Assembly (NCBI GenBank): GCA_947396885.1
Contig: OX377202.1
Location: 57,500,034 to 57,564,033, forward strand
Reading direction: 5' to 3'
Length of the DNA stretch: 64,000 nucleotides
Origin: Heligmosomoides polygyrus polygyrus
Lineage: Eukaryota; Nematoda; Chromadorea; Rhabditida; Heligmosomidae
Shown here: positions 53,967-64,000 of the stretch, piece by piece
Layout of the letters: each line of letters starts with the position of its first letter
Numbering within the stretch: the first letter of the stretch is position 1
Program-made: the position numbers and the translations under genes
Notes under the pieces: model-generated
The model's input: only the letters and a program-made list of their open reading frames with translations
Databases searched by the model: none
What the model was told of the DNA's origin: nothing

Positions 53967-56900
53967 CAGTACCGTCGGTAAACATTCGCCAAAACGCGGC
54001 CGGCGGCGGATTAATCCGCCGTTTCCGCCGCTTTGCCATAACTCCCTTCAAGGTCGATTATATCGAATGAAATGCATATTGTTAGAATCAGGACAACATG
54101 ATCTACTCAATGGCCTAAAGGTTTTGACAAAATTTTAAAATTTTTGAGTCCGAGATGACCTAAATTAAGCGAGCCTGTAATTATCTTGACCTGACCCACA
54201 TTCGCTCTTGAGTCTCGCATAATTATGCCCTCTGGCAGGTATGGATCCGCCCAGTAGAATTTCTAAAATTATAAGCGATATCGAAAATGTATTTCACACT
54301 AATTTTAGGTTTTGCCTCATCAAGACGATCTGTTTGATATCAAATTTGCCTACCTTGGCTCAATATACGTCATTCCATCCATTCTCAACTGCGGTTTTTC
54401 CATTTCGCCAAGTAGTTACAACCGTTTCAGTTTCGTCCTAGGGCTGATTTTTGCTAGATTTTTCGATTGTGAGGTGTGGATTACAAATATGGGTTTTAGG
54501 CTTACTTTGATCAAAAGTAAGACAGTAATCAGCCACCAGATTGGCAGTGCGACGTTCCAAGGAGACATTGCCTGCAAGGGCTACTTCACGCGTGTGGATC
54601 TGTGTTTCCACGAGGCAGATCAGTGTGAAAGCTGGAAAAGTGGTCAGACACCATGCAGAGATGCTATCTCATAAACACGATGGGGCTGGCAACTCGCGTC
54701 TTGGAGTTTCACTCTCTTGAAAACGCAGTTTCCTTCAAATCCGACATTGGGATTTGACACTGACGTCTGTCCACACCTCGCAGAGGAGTTCCTACCATTT
54801 AGCAAAACCCATATTTGCAATATCCTTCGAAAAATTTTTCACTCGACCTCAACCTAATTTATTACTTGAGACAAGTCCGATACTGGAGCCCAGACTGCTC
54901 CCGTAATTGCGGTGACCTGACCTGCCCCACCAAGCATCTCCTTTAGACATACAGTGGCTGCTTCTCTTCTCTCACTACTCACACTAACCCAATACAGCGT
55001 CAGGCTTGAGGTTCGAGAGCCAATGGGTGAGGTCGTACTGTGACGTCGTTTTTTATCCGGTACGAGGTATCGTACTCCTCTTCCTTTTGACAGAGGAGTT
55101 TGTTGTGTTTTTTCATAGTTTCTTGTACACCTCAAAAAGCTTAACTTTTTTAATATTGGTAGTCTTTAAATCAGTGTGGTCCGCCTCAATTTTCGCAGAT
55201 TCTACCAGGATGTTATGGACGACACATTTTCTACCAGGAGGGGCGACACCTGCATGAGAAATTGTGCTCTATAAAATATCAAGTGTTAATTACTAGTGAT
55301 CACTCATGCGTGTACTCGTGCTTTCCTCACGAATGTTATTTGATTTTCTGTTTTTTGTTTTTCTCTTCACACAGTAAAAACAAGCTTCGAGCTTCGATAT
55401 AATTTGGTGGCCGTCTACAAAATTGTCGTTGTTTATGAAAACAAACTTATTTCTTTCCTAAAGCAGACAGCATATATAACTAAACTTTTGTCCTTAAATA
55501 GACTCAAGTTTTGCTAGATATATAGCGAAAAATTATGAATATTTGAAATAACCTTCAATATAATCTGGGCCTCGATTTTTTCTATTCCAAAAAAGGGTGC
55601 AAATAATAAAACCCCAGTGATCACACAGAATATCGCTGCATAACAACTCTATCTTTCTCAACACTTTAAAGTTTTTCCTTTTGACAGGAGAAAACTATTT
55701 CCGTGTGACAAGTTAATCCTTCAAATAGGACCGTCGAAGTCAGCGATTGCTGTTGTCTACACTTAAACTGTCGTAAATCGGGAAGCTTGTGGAATGTCTT
55801 AATTTTTCGTCGATTTTTGTCGAAAATTTTTGTGAAGTACAATTTCGTTTTCTGGTGTTGTTTACTACAGATGGAAGACAATTATTTCCGTGACAAGTCA
55901 ACTCTCCAGTTCCAACTCGGTAATAGATTAGAACAGCGATTCAGAAAATTTTTTGTAATTAAAACACTTTTCATCAGTAATCGATATTTTTACCAACGGT
56001 TAGTGTGAGTAGTGAGAGGAGACGAGCAGCGATTGTATGTCCAAAGGACATACTTGGTGGGGCAGGTCAGGTCACGCAGTTACGGCAACAGTCTGGGCAC
56101 CAGTATCAGACTTATCTCAAGTAATAAATGAGATTGAGGTCGAGTGAAAAATTTTTTGAATGATATTGCACATATGGGTTTTGGTAAATGGTAGGAACTC
56201 CTCTGCGAAGTGTGGACAGACGTCAGTGCCAAATCTCAATGACGGATTTGAAGGAGACTGAGTTTTCAAGGGAATGAAACTCCGAGACGTGAGTTACCAG
56301 CTTCATCGTTTTTGTGAGTTAGCACCTCTGCATGGTGCTTGACCACTTTTTCAGCTTTCATACTGATCTGCCTCGTGGAAACACAGATCCACACGCGTGA
56401 AGTAGCCCTTGCAGGCCATGTCTCCTTGGAACGCCGCACTGCCAATTTGGTGGCTGATACTGTCTTAAATTTGATCAAAGTAAGCCTAAATCCCATATTT
56501 GTAATCCATAACACACAATCAAAAAATCTAGCAAAAATTAGCTCTAGGACGAAACTGATATGGTTGTAACTAATTAGCAAAAATGGAAAAACGGCAGTTG
56601 CGAATGGATGGAATGACGTAAATGGAGCCAAGCTAGGCAAATTTTATATCAAATAGATCGCCTTGATGAGGCAAAACCTAAAGTTAGTATGACATACATT
56701 TTTGATATCACTTATAGTTTTAAAAATTCTACTGGGCAGATCCAGAGGGCATAATTATGCGAGACTAAGGAGCGAATGTGGATCAGGTCAAGATAATTAC
56801 AGGCTCGCTTAATTTAGGTCATCTCGAACTCAATAATTTTAAAATTTTGTCAAAACCTTTAGGCCATTGAGTAGATCATGTTGTCCTGATTCTAACAATA

Positions 56901-57010
56901 TGCATTTCATTCGATATAATCGACCTTGAAGGGAGTTATGGCAAAGCGGCGGAAACGGCGGATTAATCCGCCGCCGGCCGCGTTTTGGCGAATGTTTACC
57001 GACGGTACTG
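53967..57010. mobile_element. Tc1/mariner-type foldback, 3 kb, TA target site
   Basis: The ends CAGTACCGTCGGTAAACATT are perfect inverted repeats flanked by TA (53965-53966 and 57011-57012). Arms of about 1.0 kb (53967-54990 and 55999-57010) are inverted copies. They include a GCGGATTAATCCGC palindrome close to each end and a shared GGTGGGGCAGGTCAGGTCA. The spacer near 55195-55300 contains a diverged unit of the 163-bp repeat family. The CAGT terminus and TA target fit Tc1/mariner. No transposase was found. A/T-rich TTCGAAT-repeat blocks lie outside both ends (53140-53290 and 57190-57440). Confidence 0.7.
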
Positions 57011-58732
57011 TATGTTTCCGGCCGTTGGACGTATCTTAAACGATTTTAGAAAAACGCTAATAACAAAAATTAGGAAGGCTGCTTTTCCTGAACGTCAACA
57101 CGTTGACGACGTGCCCGTGTTTTGCCTGATAGCACACTTTAAGATGCGCTGCCGGTGATCATCATCATAATGATAACACTATTCTTATTCAACACTATAC
57201 TTATGCTTGAATGGCCCACTCGAATCGGTATTCGAATGATTTTCATTCTAGTTTGAACGTTCGAATTCGAATGCTCGAAAAATTGCGTTTTTCGAGTGTA
57301 TTCGAATTCGATTGTTCAAAAAATCGCGCTTTTCGTATGTATTCGATTACGAATGCTTGAAAATTTTCGGTATTCGAAACCGTTCGAAAATTCAAAATTC
57401 CCCAGCAAGCCAAAATTATTCGAGCATTCGAAAGTGTCATCCGAATGCTCTTGAGAATTTGTGTAACGGCGTACTTTAAAGAGGATTGTTAGATTTTTCA
57501 GGTAATTAGGATCTCCAAAACAGTTCTGTCTCTGAATCAAAGCTCTGGTGCAATACAGGCTGGGCGCCGGGATGCCAAGCGCCGTATTGATTCTGGTCAC
57601 TTCCCGAAACTTCCACAATGTCTCACAATGATGAACTGCATAAATTTTTCCACGCAGAATCACTGCAGTGACTGACCGATCAGGGAACGCCTACTCGTCA
57701 TCGATAGAAAAACTCTCAAATGATTGCCTGATCGATCTCTGACACGTATTCTGATTTACATCTGTGGCAGGGCTTCTAAATTCAGGCGCACGTTGAAAAA
57801 CATCTGTAACACGATTTCTGAATCACAATGCACGCTGGATGCGTTCAATACATCAATAATATCGATCAATGGAGATTGTCTGATCGAAAACATTCTCTGC
57901 TGTGAAACCCTTTCGTCGGCCGTCATAACCACGTTCTCGCACCGCGATCGGTTGACAAGGGAAGGGTCTGAAGCGCATGTCCGAACGGGGAGAGCGAGTC
58001 ATATAGGAAGAATCCCCACCCCTCAACGAGTATAAAAATGTGTTTCTTTTTTGCCAACTCGTTGAACCCAAAGAGTAGGAGGGCCCTTGAAGGTACACTG
58101 GAATTGACCTCTGCCTCTGCCGGCAAGCGGCGGAGTGGATACTTATGTTGCTTTACGAGAGGAAAGTCGGGGTTTGATTCTGCGCTCCTGCACTTTTGCA
58201 TTTAAACTAATTGGTTGAGATTTGTGAGATTCTGACGTCTATACCATTTTCAGACGCTTTCTGTGCATTTTTCTATCAGTATGCTGTGGCGAATAACTTT
58301 CTCGCGACTTGTTTGTTAGTAACGCTTTCTTAACCAAAACGCAATGCGAAAGCTTCAACATAATGATGTATCTATGTTCAACATCTGTGATACGCAGGCG
58401 CAAAGTGCATGAAACAGAAGCACTTTTCACAATACGGACAGTGTATAAAAGCTACGGGCTCCTCACTGTTTGTTTCCATACATGGACCAGTGACATCGAC
58501 GAAATCCTGCTCGGATTTTCAAAAGAACCAATACGGGACGTCACAGGTGGTTAAAATGTGTCTGCGGATCCCGCAAGTTGACCTAAACTGTCGATGCACT
58601 CTTTCGCTCACCTTTGCCTGTCACCTGCAAATCAGAGGTCTTCTGAAGGTTTTTTAAACCTAACACCAACATTGTCGCTCGAGTGGTGATCCAGATGCTC
58701 ACACTAAAGCGTGACAGGCAAACCACCTTTAG

Positions 58733-58950
58733 ACAAGGAGCCTTCGAGGGAAGAGATCAAGCTGGCTGAAGATGCATAGGATGGTCAGCATACACGTCAA
58801 CTTGAAGTTGACGAAGACGAACAGCTGCAGGTGGTGGAAGAAGAAGAGGAAGATTGGGATCCACAAGACGAACTGACGGACGAGGAGAGGCAAGCAGGCA
58901 GTGGACATATGATAACGTATTCGGGTGGAACTCTTGTTTCGGAGGAAAAG
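58733..58950 (+). CDS. Exon-like acidic segment carried by foldback copy II
   Basis: It lies between the acceptor-like ACCTTTAG and a consensus donor GTGAGT. From about 58790 it reads RQLEVDEDEQLQVVEEEEED then WDPQDELTDEERQAGSGHMI and TYSGGTLVSEEK. The core EEDWDPQDEL.D.ER..SG.MIT.S matches copy I. The 5' third has indels relative to copy I. No domain is recognised. Confidence 0.4.
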
Positions 58951-59400
58951 GTGAGTCTTCAATCGGATTTCGTCTATGGAGCCGATGTCATTCGTCCGTG
59001 TATGGAAGCACACGTAACCAGTGCTTTCATGCACCTTGTGCCTGCGTATCACTGATGTTGAGCTTCTATACACTTCTATACCATTATGTTGAATAGCTTT
59101 CTCATTGCTTGATTATAAAAGCGGTCAGTAATGGACGAGTCGCAAGAAAGTTACTCTCCACAGCATATAGCTGGAAAAATGCACAGAAAACGTCTGAAAA
59201 TCGTATAGACGGCAGAATCCCTCAAATCTCAACCAATCAGTTGAAATGCAAAAGTGCAGCAGTGCAGAAGAATCGGACTCCCGACATCCTTCGCATGAAG
59301 CAACCTTACTATCCACACTGCTCAGAACCGCCTGCCGGCAGAGGCATCGCGGGCCTACAAGACCCCGAACACGTGAGGCACCGATTCCGTCGTAGCTTAA

Positions 59401-60352
59401 GGCGCCTTTTATACTCCCGCCGCGGCGTGGCGCGTCAATTTGGGGAGCGGCGCGGCCAGTCGCGCCGCGCCCCGAATTTGACGCGCCGCTGCGCGATTGC
59501 AGTTAGGAAGGGGAGCGTCAGCGACGCGCGGCCACGAGCTTCTGCGCACTATGGCCCGTGCTCCGGAAACGGTCCATGAGTCATTGAGGGAGCAAAACAG
59601 AAAGGATTCGTCTGGCTGATCAGCGCAATGCATATTGTCAATGTTTGTCGTGGGATTCCTATGGGGAGCGACGAATCCTCTCTTAAGCCTGGAGTCGAAG
59701 TCGTTCGCTCAACCTACGGTTGAAACTGGTGAGTGTGGTGTTGAGTCGAATCCCCTGCAATGCAAACGGCTTTAAACCACTCTTTATTTTGCGATATGTG
59801 CGGGTCCAAATGTAAAACTGCTGGAAGGTACTCATCGTCGAGAATCACTCAAAATTCTTTCTCATATGGCCATTCTGGGGTCACTGTGCACTAAGCATAT
59901 CTTTGGCGTGGTAAACGAAGCTTCGTGAATGTCTACAGATCTCCATTCTCTTCCTAGGTTACAGAAGGTACGGGCTAAGGTCATGGTCACCGATTTCGCA
60001 TAAAAACTCCCTAATCCTGCAAACCTACTAATCGTCTGTAACTTCAAAAAGCGATGTCAGACTCGTGATCAGCACTCTAAATACCCCCTCCTCCTTCCCA
60101 ATAGGAGAAGCTTGGTCGAAACGGTGAAATCTCCCACCCTACACCGAGTCTGCCGCGGCTGATCGCGCCGCGCCGCGCCCTTCCCCTCAGCGGCGCGATT
60201 CGCCGAATACCGTAACCCGAAATTCCGTCAAGTGTGGTGTTTTGCGGCGGCGGAGTATAAAAGCGATGCGGCGCCGCCTCGCGGCGCGAAAAATCGATAG
60301 CCATGCCGACCATCACGCCGCGCCGCGGGGCGGCGCAAGCATAAAAGGCGCC
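59401..60352. mobile_element. PIF/Harbinger-like MITE (952 bp, TAA duplication)
   Basis: The inverted ends GGCGCCTTTTATACT and AGCATAAAAGGCGCC are flanked by TAA at 59398-59400 and 60353-60355. The GC-rich interior has GGCGCG-type inverted arms. The subterminal TATACTCCCGCC resembles TATACTCCCGCG of the element at 6209-7468, so the two are probably related. It interrupts foldback copy II. Confidence 0.68.
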
Positions 60353-60490
60353 TAAAGGACCCCCTACTCCCTGGGTTTAACAACTTGGCAAAAAACACAT
60401 TTTTATACTAATTTAAGGTGGAGATTCTTCCTATATGACTCTTTCTCCCATTCAGACATATGCCTCAGACCCTTCCCTTATGAGAGGAAA

Positions 60491-61068
60491 TCGATATCAC
60501 TGAAAAAAAGCTCGATAATGTCTATCGATATCAATTGCCAGATCGATCTGTGACACTGTCCTCCGAATTCTGACGCTCGCTGGAGAAGTCTGGATATTTC
60601 TCGGTATTTTGTGTGTCTATTTTACGTGAACTTCACCTGTTTTCTGCCAGTCAATCTTGACACAGTGGCGATCGACAGCTCTTAGCGCATCCTTATGACG
60701 TCATCCTTTCTTCTTACGCAACCCTTTCTTTGGTATAGTGCATGTAAGATTGGAGCAATCGCAAAGCAGAGGGGTTGGTAACTTCCAGTGAATCACCTAG
60801 GATGGGACTGAGCACATCCTAGGTAGCTTATTCAAGCCAAACAATCTGCCGCAATCAGACCAGTGTGCAGGAAAAATAATAAGGAAATCACCCACCTAGC
60901 TCAGTTTCCGGGAGCTCCTACTATCGGTGCGGGCCCAGAGTCTCTTATTTCGCGCATTGTTGCGCCCACGAAATCTTTAGACCTTCGTGCCCACTCCTCG
61001 CAGTGGATCGGTGGCGCGCGGCCGGTGTGGCCGTTTTGGCGCAAATAGGGTCGCGGGGGGGGGGGGGG
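60491..61068. other. Nothing recognised except short repeats
   Basis: 60500-60560 carries repeated ATCGATATC/GATCGATCTGTGACA words also seen near 57720-57870. A run of G at 61055-61069 precedes the hAT-like element. Confidence 0.4.
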
Positions 61069-61076
61069 GTCACCAC

Positions 61077-62929
61077 CAGGGATGAGCGGATAACAAACTT
61101 TTGAAACCCGGATAACGCATAACGGATATTATTGCCCAAACATCGCCGGATAACGGAAAAACGGATAACGAACAAACAACAAAAATAAAACTGGGCTTAA
61201 ACTGCTCAAGTTTCAACATCAGATATGGACCGCAACTGCTGTCAAATTAGAAGACCTTTCCAACGACTTTAATGGAGTTTTTTTTAAACATAGTGCAGTC
61301 ACCTTAACAAAGCCCTATGGGATTCTCACGAAACTTCAGTAAAAGAAACGCTTCTTCGTTGACATCCAAACCGATGCCGAGTCGAATTGCGAACCACAAT
61401 TCCTTCACCAGGTTCCGCGAACTGCTATCAAACTCATCATGGAGGACAAATAGCAAGACCACCAAGCTGTGAAACTAAAACTGTTCTGCAAACTCTACTC
61501 TGCTGATGTTTCGCTATGATCACCTTAATTTAAGTCTGGAAAAGATGAGGAGAGATTGAGAATTTGTTCATTCAAGCACATTTCCATAGTACAATTTAGA
61601 AATTTTCATATTTTTGCCGTTTAAAACGAACTGGAAGAACGAGACAAAGGATGCGTAAAACAGCCCAACTAACCGTATGGAGACATTCATGAGTCACCCT
61701 TGGAGGGAGAGATGTGAGACTCATTCACCTCTTAGTCACTCACATTTGTCTTCATCGAACAACTTGCCCTCATTTTGTCAGTTTCCATTGTTGGGTGGTT
61801 TTAGTGATAAATCGTCAGGTTTTCTTTTTGAATTAAGACTGTGACCAAAAAGAATGATCCTTGGATGAATGGCTCCTCCGACGCCTCATGACTTTTCTAT
61901 GCTAAGGTGACTCAGCCGAATAAAGTCTGCATAACAATCTTGGTTTCGCAGCTTCACGCGGATCGATACTCTTGTTCGACAGTATCCCAAGATCTAAGAA
62001 CGTGGAATAAGATGGATGAAATACCTGCTTTCTACAGGCTAGCCACTGCAAGCCATTGTTCACTCCAAATGCACATGCAGAGAGATATGAAAACTGGAAA
62101 AGCAGAAGTAGAATGTCCCTAAAAGGCAATCTTAAATTAAAATGAAGTTCCAACATGCGCAGCGGGGAATCGGTTTAGTACAGTTCAATTGCACTATTTA
62201 GATTTTTGATAGAGAGGATCAATTTCTTAGCATTACGGAGGTACCACCAGTACCAGCGTACAGAAAATACTTTCAGAGAATCGTTTCTATAAACTCACCT
62301 CAACAATTTGTAGGAGCGTAGCTTTCTCCACTCATTTAGATGGAACTTGTGCCCATTTTGCTTGTATTCATTACTGCTCAGCGGTGTGTGTTTAATGCGT
62401 TACAACAGTCTATCAGTAAAAACTAAAATACCATTGCCGAATGCTACTTACATACTGCGTTCGTGGAAAAGAACGCTAAATTCGGCACTAAACAGCTCAT
62501 CTTGTATGTGCCAGGACCTCCACTTGTGACCGTCAGTAATATTATCAAGGCAGCTTGTATGCATTCTTGGTCTGCATATGGCTTGTGGTGAAAAGCTCAT
62601 GAAGAAATCAGCCCATACTAGGTTTCATAGATGTATTGTATAAATGAACAACCCTGGAAGGATGAAAGTTAGACGTCTTTCCAACTACGTCACCAGTGCC
62701 TGAAGTCACCTCACCCTTCTAGATTTAAATATCCTGTATTGTTGCTCGCGATCCCTCCTATGAATGTGAAGCTTTTACACAGCTGTCCAATACCACGTCC
62801 AAACCTGGGTATCAGCTAATTTGTTGTTCGTTATCCGGCCCAAAATTGCCGGACAACGAAAAACAAAACGGATAGGCCAAAACCTCCCGGAAACCGGATA
62901 ACGGATAACGGATAATCCGCTCATCCCTG
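61077..62929. mobile_element. hAT-like non-autonomous element with perfect 8-bp duplication
   Basis: The termini CAG GGATGAGCGGAT and ATCCGCTCATCCCTG are inverted and flanked by GTCACCAC at 61069-61076 and 62930-62937. Both subterminal regions carry arrays of CGGATAACG (several copies within 100 bp of each end), typical of hAT transposase-binding repeats. The interior of 1.85 kb has no transposase; it contains a SINE piece near 62025-62125 on the minus strand. Confidence 0.85.
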
Positions 62930-63827
62930 GTCACCACAGCATGCCGTGGCGGGCAAGCCTGGCGAGTAGCCACATATAGCGATTATAAATGCAGTCTTCT
63001 CTACTGATTTCGATTACGGATTCGTGTCTTAATGCTTCCGAATTGGGCATGGTAGGAAACTCCAGGATGCAGGCAATTTTGTGGGCCGAGTTACGCACTC
63101 GTGTTAAAATTGCTCACATCCTGGAGTCCCTTCACTTGCCAAAATAAGGAGGCAAAGAAACAGCGGTATTCTGTTCTGCGCCATACTTCGCTCACGCGAG
63201 GGTTCATAATTTTTAAGGCAATCTCCAACCCTCCGGCCAGGAGTTAGGTTATCTGCATGACCCCCTCCCCCCCCCCCCCCGCCCCAGCCCTCAACCAGCA
63301 TGGCGCCGGCGCAATTGTGGTGAAATAGTAAGTGGTTTCGTATTACTTACATAATTGTCTAACTAGGTATGTATATATGTTTTTTAATTTTACCAACCCC
63401 TCTATTTCGCGCTTGCGCTGAGCTTTTTCAGATCGTCATTGAGTATGAACATAAAGGTTAATTTGATCTGGACCAATTTTAAATTGCACTCAAGCTGTTT
63501 TGGAAGCTTAGCTGTAAACGTATAAGTATAAAGGATGAAGGACAGCAGTAGGAAGGTTAAAGGTAAACTCTTATTTGGGAGGTGCCAAGCATTCTACTTT
63601 TATTACTGCGTCTGTGCAAAGCGGCCGAGGAAGAACAGGAATTCTCATCTGCGGAACATACTGGAAATGATAATTCGGACGGTGTTTCAAACGGACGCTA
63701 CTTGCCCTTCACCCTGCAGTTGGGAGTCTGAGACCATAGGCCATCAAATGTCTGCAGAATGCATGTGAGGATCAACAGGGGCGCGCTTCGGTTCTGTCCG
63801 GTGTCTCGTGGTGCAGAACCGTGCCCC

Positions 63828-64000
63828 ATGGAGTCGGTCTTGCGATTTTCATCACGCTACTCGCTATACTCTTCTGCTCCTCCGTTCTGGCTGAATGTTC
63901 TGCTTCTGGTTTTTGTTTCTACAACAACTACGGTTCAAAATCTATATCATAAGGTGAACAACGGCGTCAGGCAGTCGTTTTTGAGATTCGGCACACATTC
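63828..64000 (+). other. Open frame running off the window end
   Basis: From an ATG at 63828 the frame stays open to the last base (57 codons). It has a hydrophobic stretch (FWLNVLLLVFVSTTTTVQNL) that could be a signal anchor. In another frame the same DNA reads GLAIFITLLAILFCSSVLAE, a signal-peptide-like run ending at a stop. Either could be an exon; neither is recognised. Confidence 0.2.

Larger units (their letters stand above)
57955..60490. mobile_element. 1.6 kb foldback family, full copy II with inserted MITE
   Basis: The left arm (57955-58540) and right arm (58960-59400 plus 60353-60490) are inverted and match copy I at 47295-48900 throughout, including the terminus AAGGGAAGGGTCTGAAG. 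Removing the 952-bp insertion restores 1.58 kb. The loop holds the second copy of the exon-like acidic segment. Confidence 0.7.

Noticed and set aside
33878..63290. Homopolymer runs of C or G (33878, 36690, 50118, 61055, 63264) as regulatory or G-quadruplex sites
   Set aside because: They are plain mononucleotide runs, probably replication slippage or sequencing length error; no conserved context was seen.

Overview
This is repeat-dense eukaryotic DNA, most likely from a nematode of the strongylid (hookworm) type. I infer this from short introns ending in TTTCAG/TTTTAG, the mix of RTE, CR1, BEL/Pao, Ty3/gypsy, Tc1/mariner and hAT repeats, tRNA-derived SINEs, many small terminal-inverted-repeat elements, and protein fragments that read like those of nematodes. 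It is not bacterial: apart from one retrotransposon ORF, nothing is a long intact reading frame.

Left part (1-14.4 kb): the one host gene that looks functional is the 3' end of a SEC14-like CRAL-TRIO/GOLD lipid-transfer protein on the + strand. It has seven recognisable exons between 374 and 14302 and a poly(A) signal at 14340. Its second visible intron is 11.1 kb and holds two CR1 LINE fragments, a SINE, a TTA-flanked inverted-repeat element inserted in another SINE, and a 4.6 kb BEL/Pao LTR element lying antisense. That element keeps gag and protease traces, but no polymerase was recognised. A RING-finger pseudogene lies in its downstream LTR.

14.4-34.4 kb: a repeat graveyard. It holds two TTA-flanked inverted-repeat elements, a 3.3 kb CR1 LINE inserted in an older hAT-like element, an inverted SINE pair, a Ty3/gypsy pol remnant, and two large foldback structures. 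The second foldback carries a hAT-like element with an 8-bp target duplication.

34.4-41.4 kb: minus-strand exons of RNA polymerase III subunit RPC6 and of cytosolic isoleucyl-tRNA synthetase. Both show broken frames and are probably pseudogenes. Next to them is an RTE LINE with an uninterrupted 971-codon ORF and intact catalytic motifs, the best candidate here for a recently active element.

41.4-64 kb: a palindromic element with a hammerhead-ribozyme-like core, a mariner remnant, two more hAT-like elements with 8-bp duplications (46524-49222 and 61077-62929), a TA-flanked 3 kb foldback, a 3 kb inverted-repeat element, and two copies of a 1.6 kb foldback that each carry an exon-like acidic coding segment between splice signals.

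All identifications were made by eye from motifs, repeats and splice signals. No alignment or database search was run, and boundaries called 'about' are good to roughly 10-50 bases.
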